NCBI GenBank assembly: GCA_012838085.1 | Contig: DUPX01000073.1 | Coordinates: forward strand, 1-34,992 | Direction of reading: 5' to 3' | Source: Eubacteriaceae bacterium | Lineage (GTDB): Bacteria; Bacillota; Clostridia; Eubacteriales; Garciellaceae | Length of the DNA: 34,992 nucleotides | Shown: piece after piece, positions 13,870 to 22,104 of the stretch | Position numbering within the stretch: the first letter of the stretch is position 1 | How the letters are laid out: every line of letters starts with the position of its first letter | Made by a program: the position numbers and the translations under genes | Notes under the pieces: model-generated | Databases searched by the model: none | Told to the model about the DNA's origin: nothing | What the model saw: the letters and a program-made list of their open reading frames with translations, nothing else

Positions 13870-15708
13870 TTATATTTTATTGTTTTTATTGTTTTTTATA
13901 AAATCATTTATAATTGTTTCAAGATTAGGCTGCCCCACCTCTTTTAACTCATAGTGAACCCTAGTATGGGGTTTTTTTATATTTATTACCCTTGATAAAT
14001 CAATGGGTGTACCTATAATAACCCCATCACAATCTGACTTATTGATGGTTTCTTCTAAGTCCTTAAGTTGTTGTTCACCGTAGCCCATAGCCGGTAAAAG
14101 ATTGCCGATTCCTTTATATTTATCAAAGGTTTCAATAAGCTTTCCTACTATAAAAGGTCTAGGATCAATTATTTCTTTTGCACCAAATCTTTCAGCAGCA
14201 ACAATTCCTGCACCAATATTCATACCTCCATGGGTTAAAGTAGGGCCGTCCTCCACAACTAATACCCTTTTGTCCATAATTAATTTAGGATCTTCTATAG
14301 TAATTTCAGATTCTGCCTTAATAATTATTCCATTAGGATTCACCTTTTTAATATTTTGTTCTATTTGAAATATAGAATCCATATCTGCACTATCTATCTT
14401 ATTTATAATGGCCACATCTGCAGTACGCAAATTAACTTCACTGGGATAATAGCTAAGCTCATGACCCACCCTATGAGGATCTAATATTGTAATGGCTAAA
14501 TCTGGTTGATAAAATGAGAAATCATTATTGCCCCCATCCCAAATAATTACATCACAACCATCAGGATCATTTTCTGCTGCCCTTAAAATTGCCTCATAAT
14601 CTACCCCTGCATATATGATATTGCCTCTTTCTATATGGGGTTCATATTCCTCCATTTCCTCAATGGTACACTTATGTTTTTTAAGATCCTCTATTGTGGC
14701 AAATCTCTGTACCTTTTGTGCTGATAAGTCCCCATAAGGCATAGGATGTCTAATAGTTACCACCTTAAGACCTTTTCCCATCAATAATTCTATTACCTTC
14801 CTGGAAGTTTGGCTTTTCCCACATCCTGTTCTAACAGCACATATGGAAATAACAGGTTTGCTACTATTTAACATTGTGTTTTTTGGTCCAAGGAGTCTAA
14901 AATCTGCTCCCCCAGCATTTACTATTGCACTTAAACCCATTACAGCATTATAGGATATATCGCTATAGGCAAAGACGCATTCATCTACCTTTAATTCCTT
15001 TATAAGATGGGGAAGTTCTTCCTCTGAATAAATAGGGATGCCTTCAGGGTATAGTTTCCCTGCCAGGTCACTAGGATAAATTCTCCCATCTATATCTGGT
15101 ATTTGAGTTGCAGTAAAGGCCACCACATTATATCTTTCATTATCCCTAAAATATGTGTTAAAATTATGAAAGTCCCGACCTGCAGCCCCTAAAATTATAG
15201 TATTAATCTTTTCCATTTTTTTTTCCTCCCCTAAATTGTTTAATTCTTTACAAAAATATCCTCGAATATAGCCTTTATCAGTAGTAACGGATTGAATATA
15301 AAAACCCATGCCATAATAAAGTCTAACAAGATTGCTCATTTTTGTTGCGGTATGGAGGGTGAGCTTTTTAATTTTCTTTTTTATAGCCTCTTTCTCTACT
15401 GTAAGCAACAATGCCTTTCCCACCCCATTATTATGGTTGCTAATTTTTACCCCAAATCTACTTATATACCATGTATCACCTGGCTCTACAACTTCACAGC
15501 GTATAGTCCCAACAGGGGTTTCCCCTAGCCAAGCTACCAATATTATTTTTTTCTCAATATCCTCTTTAATAGATTCATAGGTTTCCTTAAGGGCTTCCAC
15601 TTTATCAGGAAGACCTAGATCTTTAGCATACTTTTCAAAAGATTCCATAATTATATCGTGTATCATCGGAATATCATCATAGGTTGCCCTTTTAATTATT
15701 GGTCCCAT
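13870..15708 (-). CDS. GNAT acetyltransferase fused to a cyclic 2,3-diphosphoglycerate synthetase-like protein
   Basis: 612 residues in two parts. Residues 1-155 are a GNAT domain with the acetyl-CoA loop NNGVGKALL (93-101) and a C-terminal YYGMGF. Residues 165-612 match cDPG synthetase-type P-loop NTPases in length and sequence: an N-terminal ILGAAGRDFHNFN motif, P-loop AVRTGCGKSQTSR (291-303), IIWDGGNNDFSF (388-399) and NKID (436-439). In methanogens cDPGS makes the osmolyte cyclic 2,3-diphosphoglycerate; bacterial relatives have no firm role. It is last in the argCBDF operon, 32 bases after argF, with an AAGGAG site before the ATG. The operon lacks an N-acetylglutamate synthase, so the GNAT part is a candidate, but not a proven one. 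An internal start at 15216 may also release the second part alone. Confidence 0.85.
   Translation of the reverse strand: MGPIIKRATYDDIPMIHDIIMESFEKYAKDLGLPDKVEALKETYESIKEDIEKKIILVAWLGETPVGTIRCEVVEPGDTWYISRFGVKISNHNNGVGKALLLTVEKEAIKKKIKKLTLHTATKMSNLVRLYYGMGFYIQSVTTDKGYIRGYFCKELNNLGEEKKMEKINTIILGAAGRDFHNFNTYFRDNERYNVVAFTATQIPDIDGRIYPSDLAGKLYPEGIPIYSEEELPHLIKELKVDECVFAYSDISYNAVMGLSAIVNAGGADFRLLGPKNTMLNSSKPVISICAVRTGCGKSQTSRKVIELLMGKGLKVVTIRHPMPYGDLSAQKVQRFATIEDLKKHKCTIEEMEEYEPHIERGNIIYAGVDYEAILRAAENDPDGCDVIIWDGGNNDFSFYQPDLAITILDPHRVGHELSYYPSEVNLRTADVAIINKIDSADMDSIFQIEQNIKKVNPNGIIIKAESEITIEDPKLIMDKRVLVVEDGPTLTHGGMNIGAGIVAAERFGAKEIIDPRPFIVGKLIETFDKYKGIGNLLPAMGYGEQQLKDLEETINKSDCDGVIIGTPIDLSRVINIKKPHTRVHYELKEVGQPNLETIINDFIKNNKNNKI
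15214..15230 (-). promoter_or_regulatory. Internal ribosome site and A9 tract between the GNAT and cDPGS parts
   Basis: On the minus strand GGGGAGG, eight As and ATG 15216 (Met165) lie in frame inside the fused gene. The spacing is ideal, and the ATG is where free-standing cDPGS-like proteins would start. Nine As in a row could also allow polymerase slippage. Separate synthesis of the cDPGS-like part is therefore likely. Confidence 0.55.
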
Positions 15709-15740
15709 ATCTATTCTCCTTAATTATATTTTATTTCTCA

Positions 15741-16703
15741 CTAATCCCCCATAAGTAAAGCCATAATAGCTTTTTGCACATGAAGTCGATTTTCCGCTTC
15801 TTCAAATACCATAGAATTCTTTCCCTCTATAACTTCCTTTGTCACTTCTTCACCACAATGGGCAGGCAAACAATGTAGAAAAATGCTGTCTGCCTTTGCC
15901 TGGGAAAATAATTCTTTATTTACCTGAAAGGGAAAGAATACTTCATATCTTCTAAGGGCTTCCTCCTCTTGGCCCATACTGGTCCAGACATCTGTATATA
16001 CTATATCTGCATCTTCAATAGCTTCTTGAGGATCTTGGGTTATTAGAATCTTAGATCCGGAATATTCACTATTTAAATACCCTTTTTGTAAAATATCTTT
16101 TTGGGGTTGGTACTCTTTAGGTCCCCCAAAGGATATATTTATACCCACCTTTGTACAGGCTATCAACAGAGAATTAAATACATTATTGCCATCTCCAATA
16201 TAGGCAAGTTTTAATCCCCTTAATACACCCTTTGCTTCATATATTGTCATAAGATCTGCAAAGGCTTGACAAGGGTGTAATAAATCTGTGAGACCATTTA
16301 TAATAGGCATAGAACCAAACCTTGCCAAATCTTCTACATCCTTCTGGGAATAGGTTCTAATCATACAGCCGTCTAAATATCTAGATAATACCTTGGCAGT
16401 ATCTTCTATAGATTCTCCCCTTCCTAATTGTATATCTGAGGAATTTAGGAATAATCCATAACCCCCTAGTTGATGGATTCCCACTTCAAAGGATACCCGT
16501 GTTCTAGTAGAAGATTTTGAAAAAATCATCCCCAATGTTTTTCCCTTTAAAATATTATTGTGAAAAATCTTCTTCTTATTTTCCTTCTTCAACTTTAAGG
16601 CTAAACTCAACACCTGATATATTTCGTTGGCACTATAATCCTGCATACTTAAAAGATGACGTTGAGTAAAGTCCTCCCTAGGGATATAATTATATAAATC
16701 CAT
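15741..16703 (-). CDS. argF: Ornithine carbamoyltransferase
   Basis: It transfers the carbamoyl group to ornithine to make citrulline. The carbamoyl-phosphate motif STRTR is at 65-69, HPCQAFAD at 143-150 and the ornithine-loop HCLPAH at 277-282. These distinguish it from aspartate carbamoyltransferase and from acetylornithine carbamoyltransferase, although close relatives such as the YgeW group cannot be excluded by motif alone. The 320-residue length is normal. A GGAGAAA site overlaps the end of argD, which stops 3 bases before the ATG, so the pair is tightly coupled. Confidence 0.93.
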   Translation of the reverse strand: MDLYNYIPREDFTQRHLLSMQDYSANEIYQVLSLALKLKKENKKKIFHNNILKGKTLGMIFSKSSTRTRVSFEVGIHQLGGYGLFLNSSDIQLGRGESIEDTAKVLSRYLDGCMIRTYSQKDVEDLARFGSMPIINGLTDLLHPCQAFADLMTIYEAKGVLRGLKLAYIGDGNNVFNSLLIACTKVGINISFGGPKEYQPQKDILQKGYLNSEYSGSKILITQDPQEAIEDADIVYTDVWTSMGQEEEALRRYEVFFPFQVNKELFSQAKADSIFLHCLPAHCGEEVTKEVIEGKNSMVFEEAENRLHVQKAIMALLMGD

Positions 16704-16706
16704 TTA

Positions 16707-17972
16707 TTATTTCTCCTTTCCAAGGTCATTAAATTTTCCCTTATAGCCAAAACTACTAAAGGATTGGTCCAGTCCATTAATAAACCTTTCTATTTCTTGT
16801 TTTTCAATAATAAGAGGGGGTACAAATCTTAAGGTATTATCTCCTGTACAATTTATAATAAAACCTCTATTTAACATATCTAAAACTACATCCTTTCCCT
16901 CTATACTAGAGTTTAACTCCAAGCCTAGCATCAATCCTTTTCCACGAATATCCTTTATAAAGGAATAACTGTTCTTTAAATCTAGAAGTCGTCCTTTGAA
17001 AAATGCAGCTTTTTCTTCCACTTTTTCTAAAAATTCATCTTCTATAATGGTGGATAAAACTGCTAGACCTACACTTGTGGCCAGAGGGTTTCCGCCAAAG
17101 GTGGTACCATGATCTCCCGGTTCTATAGCGGAGGCAATTTCATCCTTTGCCACTACTGCCCCTATTGGAATACCTCCTCCCAACCCCTTAGCCAAAGTAA
17201 ATATATCTGGTTCAATATCATAGTGTTGATAACCAAAAAGTTTTCCTGTTCTGCCAATGCCGGTTTGCACCTCATCAAAAATAAGTAAAATGTCCTTTTT
17301 GTCGCATAGTTCTTTTAATTCCTTCATATAGTCTAAGTTGGCCTCAACAATTCCACCTTCCCCCTGGATAGGTTCTACCATAACAGCACAGGTGCTATAA
17401 TTTATAGCTTTTTTTATTGCATTTATATCATTATAGGGAACATGGACAAATCCAGTAGGCATAGGCTCAAAGGGTTTTTGATATTTTTCTTGACCAGTGG
17501 CTGATAGAGTTGCCATCGTTCTGCCATGGAAGGAGTTTAAGGTAGTTATAATTTCATATTTGTGCTTGCCTTTTGCATAAAAATACTTTCTTGCTAGCTT
17601 TATAGCACCTTCATTTGCTTCTGCCCCACTATTGCAAAAAAATGCCTTGTCGCCACAACTATTCTCCACTAAAGCCTTTGCTAAAAAACTCTGGGATTTT
17701 ATATAAAAGAAATTAGAGCAGTGGAGCAACTTTTTTGACTGGGTCTCTATAGCATTTAAAATAGCAGGGTGGCCATAGCCTAAAATATTTACTGCAATAC
17801 CAGCTAAAAAGTCTAAATAGGCTTTCCCTTCTCTATCATAGAGGGTTGATCCTTCACCATATTCAAAGACCGCTGGTAGACGTGTGCCAAAACAATTTAA
17901 ATAATACTCCTGGTCTAAAGCCTGGATTTCTTCAAAACTAAGATTTTCTTTATCAATATCCTTAATTTTCAC
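16707..17972 (-). CDS. argD: Acetylornithine aminotransferase
   Basis: A class III PLP aminotransferase that converts N-acetylglutamate semialdehyde to N-acetylornithine. In the 421-residue protein used here, [19 protein letters not shown] lies near 112-130, [11 protein letters not shown] at 233-243, and the PLP lysine K262 in TLAKGLGGG. The frame is open upstream to 18056, but those 28 extra codons lie inside argB and have no family match. GTG 17972 has AGGGGGAT about 8 bases upstream and begins [11 protein letters not shown]. It overlaps the argB stop by 11 bases, which implies coupling. Confidence 0.93.
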   Translation of the reverse strand: MKIKDIDKENLSFEEIQALDQEYYLNCFGTRLPAVFEYGEGSTLYDREGKAYLDFLAGIAVNILGYGHPAILNAIETQSKKLLHCSNFFYIKSQSFLAKALVENSCGDKAFFCNSGAEANEGAIKLARKYFYAKGKHKYEIITTLNSFHGRTMATLSATGQEKYQKPFEPMPTGFVHVPYNDINAIKKAINYSTCAVMVEPIQGEGGIVEANLDYMKELKELCDKKDILLIFDEVQTGIGRTGKLFGYQHYDIEPDIFTLAKGLGGGIPIGAVVAKDEIASAIEPGDHGTTFGGNPLATSVGLAVLSTIIEDEFLEKVEEKAAFFKGRLLDLKNSYSFIKDIRGKGLMLGLELNSSIEGKDVVLDMLNRGFIINCTGDNTLRFVPPLIIEKQEIERFINGLDQSFSSFGYKGKFNDLGKEK

Positions 17973-18846
17973 TATTATGATCCCCCTTTTCCACCATAGT
18001 TCCAATCCCCTTATCAGTAAATATTTCCAAAAGTATGGGATGGGGAATGGTTCCATTTAGTATATGGGTTTTATTAACCCCTTCTTCCACACCTTTTATA
18101 CAGCCTAAAACTTTTGGTATCATGCCCCCATCTATGATACCTTTCTTAATTAGTTTGTGAATTTCCGGAACAGATATAACAGATATTAAGCTTTCGTTGT
18201 TTGTCGGATCCAAGAAGATTCCATCTATATCCGTTAGGTATATAAGTTTTTCTGCCTTTAAGGCAATAGCTATTTCACTGGCCACAATATCAGCATTTAT
18301 ATTGTAGCTTTGACCCTTTTTGTCAGTACCTATAGGTGCAATAACAGGAATATATTCATCATCTGCCAGTACTTCTATAATTCTACTATTTATTTTACTT
18401 ACTTCTCCAACAAAGCCTAAATCCACCCCTTCTACAGGGGCTGCTTTTTCCACTTCTATAAGATTACCGTCCTTACCACAGATGCCTATAGCCTTTCCCC
18501 CAAGGGCATTTAATTGGGATACTATTTCTTTATTAATAGAACCTGCCAATACCATTTCTACCACATTGACTGCATCTTTATTAGTGACCCTTAAACCTTT
18601 ATAAAACTTTGATTTTATATCCATAGCATTTAGCATCCGGCTAATCTGGGGTCCACCTCCATGGACTACTACAGGATTCACCCCCACATATTTTAATAGG
18701 GTAATATCCTCCATTATTGTCTTGGTAATTTCCGAATCAATCATGGCATTACCACCATATTTTATTACAACAGTCTTTCCATTGAGTTTTTGAATATAGG
18801 GTAAAGCCTCAATCAATATATTAGCTTTGTAGATCAATGTATTCAT
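17962..18846 (-). CDS. argB: Acetylglutamate kinase
   Basis: An amino acid kinase-fold enzyme that phosphorylates N-acetylglutamate. The N-terminal [10 protein letters not shown] and [14 protein letters not shown] motifs bind phosphate and substrate. YLTDIDGI and the late [13 protein letters not shown] complete the family pattern. Acetylglutamate kinases with an extra N-terminal helix are usually arginine-inhibited; here the N-terminus ([21 protein letters not shown]) includes such a helix, so feedback inhibition is plausible. It is 294 residues, with AGAAGG before the ATG. It is 18 bases from argC and overlaps argD. Confidence 0.95.
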   Translation of the reverse strand: MNTLIYKANILIEALPYIQKLNGKTVVIKYGGNAMIDSEITKTIMEDITLLKYVGVNPVVVHGGGPQISRMLNAMDIKSKFYKGLRVTNKDAVNVVEMVLAGSINKEIVSQLNALGGKAIGICGKDGNLIEVEKAAPVEGVDLGFVGEVSKINSRIIEVLADDEYIPVIAPIGTDKKGQSYNINADIVASEIAIALKAEKLIYLTDIDGIFLDPTNNESLISVISVPEIHKLIKKGIIDGGMIPKVLGCIKGVEEGVNKTHILNGTIPHPILLEIFTDKGIGTMVEKGDHNSEN

Positions 18847-18864
18847 TTAAACACCTTCTTTATT

Positions 18865-19905
18865 TTATAAATACCATCCTATTTTATTTAATCCTGTGGT
18901 TTCTTCTAAATCAAACATTATATTCATATTTTGTATTGCTTGCCCCCCCGCCCCCTTTATTAAATTATCTATAGCCGTCAAAATAATAATCCTATTATTT
19001 CTTTTATCTATGGTAAATCCTATATGACAACCATTGGAGCCATTTACATACTTTAATTCCGGTAGTTTTCCTTCAGGATAGATACTAATAAATGGTTGAT
19101 TTTTGTAAAACTCCTTATATACTTCATATATATCTGAGAAACTATTAGTCTTCTTAAGGGAAGCATATATAGTGCTAAGTATACCCCTTTTTATAGGTAG
19201 TAGGTGGGGGGTAAAGGAAATAGTTATATCCTGGCCTGCCAGTAGTCCTAACTCCTGTTCAATTTCTGAAGTGTGGCGATGATTGGCCACTTTATAAGCT
19301 TTTATGTTTTCATTTACTTCACAAAAACTAAGCTCTACCGAATTCGAACGACCTGCACCTGTTCCACCAGACTTAGAATCCACTATAATAGATTTATTAT
19401 CTATCAATTGGCCCTTTAACAAGGGAGAAAGACCTAAAATGGCACTGGTGGGATAACAGCCAGGATTGCCCACTAAAGTACTATCTCTTATATCCTTTTT
19501 ATAAAGTTCTGGCAATCCATAAATAGAGTTTTTTAAGAGTTCAGGATTAGGATGGGCATAGCCATACCACTCTTCATAAACCTTTTCCGATAGATAACGA
19601 TAATCTCCACTAAGATCTATAATCCTTAATCCCTTTTTATAAAGCTTCGGAATAATCTTTGAGGATGCTCCATGGGGAAGGCTGGTAAATACCAGATGGC
19701 TTTCATCAGTAATCTTCTCTATATCTAAACTGCCAAGAATAATCTTCTTATGAAGGGAAAATTGGGGATAAATATCCTGCAATTTCTTCCCCCCATGACT
19801 ATGAGAAATTAAATTAATAAGTTTAACATTTGGATGGGAGGATAACAGCCGAACCAACTCAATCCCTGCATACCCTGTAGCACCAATAACACTAACTTTG
19901 ATCAT
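18865..19905 (-). CDS. argC: N-acetyl-gamma-glutamyl-phosphate reductase
   Basis: An NADPH-dependent reductase. It has the N-terminal Rossmann motif IGATGYAGIELVRLL, the catalytic cysteine C150 in VGNPGCYPTSA and the HRHTSEIEQEL histidine motif near 208-213. The length of 346 residues is typical of the long bacterial form. GGGGTGA precedes the ATG. It is the first gene of the operon, directly after an ARG box and promoter, so it marks the regulated start of argC-argB-argD-argF-GNAT/cDPGS. Confidence 0.96.
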   Translation of the reverse strand: MIKVSVIGATGYAGIELVRLLSSHPNVKLINLISHSHGGKKLQDIYPQFSLHKKIILGSLDIEKITDESHLVFTSLPHGASSKIIPKLYKKGLRIIDLSGDYRYLSEKVYEEWYGYAHPNPELLKNSIYGLPELYKKDIRDSTLVGNPGCYPTSAILGLSPLLKGQLIDNKSIIVDSKSGGTGAGRSNSVELSFCEVNENIKAYKVANHRHTSEIEQELGLLAGQDITISFTPHLLPIKRGILSTIYASLKKTNSFSDIYEVYKEFYKNQPFISIYPEGKLPELKYVNGSNGCHIGFTIDKRNNRIIILTAIDNLIKGAGGQAIQNMNIMFDLEETTGLNKIGWYL

Positions 19906-19934
19906 TATAAATTCACCCCTTTATATAGTTTATA

Positions 19935-19963
19935 ATTATACATTATTATGAATAATTATGCAA
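19935..19963 (-). promoter_or_regulatory. argC operon promoter
   Basis: On the minus strand, TTGCAT (19958-19963), 17 bases, then a perfect TATAAT (19935-19940). Transcription would begin near 19928, about 23 bases before the argC ATG. The ARG box covers the -35 box and most of the spacer. Confidence 0.8.
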
Positions 19964-19964
19964 T
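19947..19964. promoter_or_regulatory. ARG box (ArgR/AhrC operator)
   Basis: TATGAATAATTATGCAAT matches the Bacillus-type ARG box (CATGAATAAAAATKCAAK) closely. It overlaps the argC -35 box, so an arginine-loaded ArgR/AhrC hexamer would block transcription. A weaker second half-match lies directly beside it (19929-19946) over the -10 box. Paired ARG boxes are normal for strong ArgR control. No argR gene is in this window. Confidence 0.75.
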
Positions 19965-19978
19965 AGTTTTTTTATATC

Positions 19979-20007
19979 TTGATATTATTATTAAAAAAGG
20001 TTATTAT
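19979..20007 (+). promoter_or_regulatory. Promoter of the M20D amidohydrolase
   Basis: TTGATA (19979-19984), 17 bases, then TATTAT (20002-20007). The ARG box ends only 14 bases before this -35 box, so ArgR could affect the divergent gene too. Confidence 0.6.
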
Positions 20008-20073
20008 TAAACCATCTATTGGGAATTGTGTTATCTGGTGATAAGCTTATATTTAGAAGGGTAGGAATAATTA

Positions 20074-21225
20074 ATGTTTATAGATAAGGATATAATCTCT
20101 CTTAGAGAAAAGGTAATAAAGCATAGAAGGGCATTGCATAAAATTCCCGAGTTGGGATTTAATGTTTATAAGACCAAGGACTATATTCTAAAGGTGTTGG
20201 AAGAATGTGAATTTAAGAATATTGAGATACTAGCAAAAACAGGAATAAAGGTGGTGGTCCCAGGTGTTGAGGGTGCTAAAACCTTGGCCTTTAGGACGGA
20301 TATGGATGGAATTTTACTCAATGAAAACACAGGACATAGCTTTTCATCCATTCATAAAGGATGTATGCATGGATGTGGTCATGATGGCCATATGGCCATG
20401 CTTTTAGGATTATGTCATTGGTTGGCAAAAAACCGAAAAAATATAAAAGACAATATTGTTTTGGTGTTTCAGCCTAATGAAGAAGATGGGGGAGGAGCCC
20501 TCCCTATGATAGAGGAAGGTTTGCTAAAAAATCCAAAGGTAGATGCTATATTTGGAATTCATATATTGCCAGAAATAGAACAGGGTAAGGTGGGACTTAG
20601 CCCAGGACCTGTCATGGCTCAAACCAGCGAAGTAGACATAATACTTAGGGGTAAAAGCGCCCATGGGGCACTGCCTCATAAAGGTAATGATACCATTGTG
20701 GCCGCAGCTTATTTTATAAATCTTATTCAATCATTAATATCACGAACGGTTGACCCTAATGAAAAGGTGGTATTCTCTATAGGTCGCATATATGGTGGGG
20801 ATGCAAGAAATGTATTAGCAGAAAAAGTAGTGTTAGAATGTACCATAAGGACCTTTAGTGAAAAATTATATAAGGAGATAAAGGATAGAGTTATAGATAT
20901 TTTAAAATCTATGGAATATTCCCAGGGAATTAAAGGAGAATATATAGAAAGGGTTTACTACCCTCCAGTTATAAACCATGAAAAATGGACTAAAGGAATA
21001 ATGGACCTTTTACCAAAAAGCCAATTACAAAGAGTTCTCCCTCTAATGATATCGGAGGACTTTTCCTACTATCAAAAAAATATACCTGGTGTATTTATAT
21101 TTTTAGGTAGTAGAAATAAAGAAAAGGGATATATTTATCCCCTTCATAGTAGTTCTTTTGATTTTGATGAAAATATATTATTACATGGCCTTCAAATATA
21201 CAAAGAAATCATAACAAAATACTAA
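20074..21225 (+). CDS. M20D-family metal-dependent amidohydrolase (N-acyl amino acid hydrolase type)
   Basis: A 383-residue M20D amidohydrolase. Family members remove acyl groups from N-acyl amino acids (hippurate, IAA-amino acids, N-acetyl-diaminopimelate or N-acetylcysteine). Visible metal ligands are C101 and H103 in HGCGHDGH, E136-E137 in QPNEEDGGGA, H163 in GIHILPE and a C-terminal histidine in PLHSSSFDF. The dimerisation domain carries SAHGALPHKGND. A GGGTAGGA site precedes the ATG. It is divergent from argC and shares its ARG box region. The operon has no argE or argJ, so acetylornithine deacetylation is an inferred possible role. Confidence 0.85.
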   Translation: MFIDKDIISLREKVIKHRRALHKIPELGFNVYKTKDYILKVLEECEFKNIEILAKTGIKVVVPGVEGAKTLAFRTDMDGILLNENTGHSFSSIHKGCMHGCGHDGHMAMLLGLCHWLAKNRKNIKDNIVLVFQPNEEDGGGALPMIEEGLLKNPKVDAIFGIHILPEIEQGKVGLSPGPVMAQTSEVDIILRGKSAHGALPHKGNDTIVAAAYFINLIQSLISRTVDPNEKVVFSIGRIYGGDARNVLAEKVVLECTIRTFSEKLYKEIKDRVIDILKSMEYSQGIKGEYIERVYYPPVINHEKWTKGIMDLLPKSQLQRVLPLMISEDFSYYQKNIPGVFIFLGSRNKEKGYIYPLHSSSFDFDENILLHGLQIYKEIITKY

Positions 21226-21430
21226 AAATAGCTCCCTCAGAGCTTTCCACCATAAATTACTAAGGAGTCAGCGAAATTTTTCAAGCTAAGGTAGCTATCT
21301 ATTTATTGAAAGACTAGATTTCCTTGGACGGTTGTCCTCAACCAAAACAACTTATTAAATGAGCAGGGGATTTCTCTACAGCCCCTATAATAAAAGAGGA
21401 CTTTTCTACTAAATAAAAATAACCAATATC
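21226..21430. other. 205-base gap between convergent genes
   Basis: No gene is seen. AGCTC/GAGCT right after the amidohydrolase stop (about 21230-21245) is a weak terminator-like hairpin. AGGGG/CCCCT near 21365-21386 could end the PII-like transcript on the other strand. The middle has no recognisable feature. Confidence 0.4.
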
Positions 21431-22096
21431 CTAATCACCTTTATATAAACCTGTGGTCCTGCTCACATCCATAACAAATATAATTCCCTTTCCCCTTTTA
21501 TTTGCATCTATGCTGCTTTCTATTGAGCTTACTATTGCTTCTGTATTTTCCACCCTGGATAATATGAGAACTATATCCTTTTCTGGTTCTATATCTATAT
21601 TAAAAAGTTTTGCCGTTTCTTCTGTTCCTGAACCCCTACCATGTATTATAGTACCCCCTGTTGACCCGGCCTTATTGGCTGCTTGGATTACTTCCTCTGA
21701 CATTCCTTTATTTACAATTGTAAGAATAGCTTCATATTTTACCACAAAGTCACCTTCCTTACTCTTTTTTAAATTATGCTTGCCAGAATTTATTTCTAAT
21801 ATTTGTTTCAAGGGAATGGAAAAAAGAATACCATGATTAGGTTTGTTTAGATGAAATTGTTTTTCCAGTTCCTTATGGATATGTTGATCTAGATCACCTT
21901 TAACACCCATTAATACTATTTCTTTTCTGCTCTCATTAAGGCCTAGGAGGGAAAGGACATGACTTCTGACTGTTCCCTTTCCTAAAAGAATTGTTCCCCC
22001 TGTTGCACCAAGCTTTTTTGCTAATTGTATTACCTTAGTAGCCTTCCCACAATCTACAATCACAAAAAGTAAATAAAAATTATCTAGAAGATCCAT
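21431..22096 (-). CDS. Tandem PII-like protein
   Basis: 221 residues with two PII-like ferredoxin-fold domains. The first (about 1-105) has GATGGTILLGKG (30-41) and the second (about 115-221) has GSTGGTIIHGRG (144-155), followed by RGKGIIFVMDV (201-211) and RTTGLYKG at the end. Classical PII proteins are single domains of about 112 residues that trimerise and bind ATP/ADP and 2-oxoglutarate. Here the T-loop region is short, and the uridylylated Tyr51 region is not conserved. It follows a DUF1538 membrane protein by 8 bases, so it probably senses a ligand and controls that partner. GGGAGG is 11 bases before the ATG. Confidence 0.85.
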   Translation of the reverse strand: MDLLDNFYLLFVIVDCGKATKVIQLAKKLGATGGTILLGKGTVRSHVLSLLGLNESRKEIVLMGVKGDLDQHIHKELEKQFHLNKPNHGILFSIPLKQILEINSGKHNLKKSKEGDFVVKYEAILTIVNKGMSEEVIQAANKAGSTGGTIIHGRGSGTEETAKLFNIDIEPEKDIVLILSRVENTEAIVSSIESSIDANKRGKGIIFVMDVSRTTGLYKGD

Positions 22097-22104
22097 CAGT
22101 AAAT

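Noticed and set aside
16707-18056. Longer argD reading frame starting at 18056
   Set aside because: The first 28 codons lie inside argB, lack a ribosome site and do not match the aminotransferase family. GTG 17972 with AGGGGGAT is a better start.
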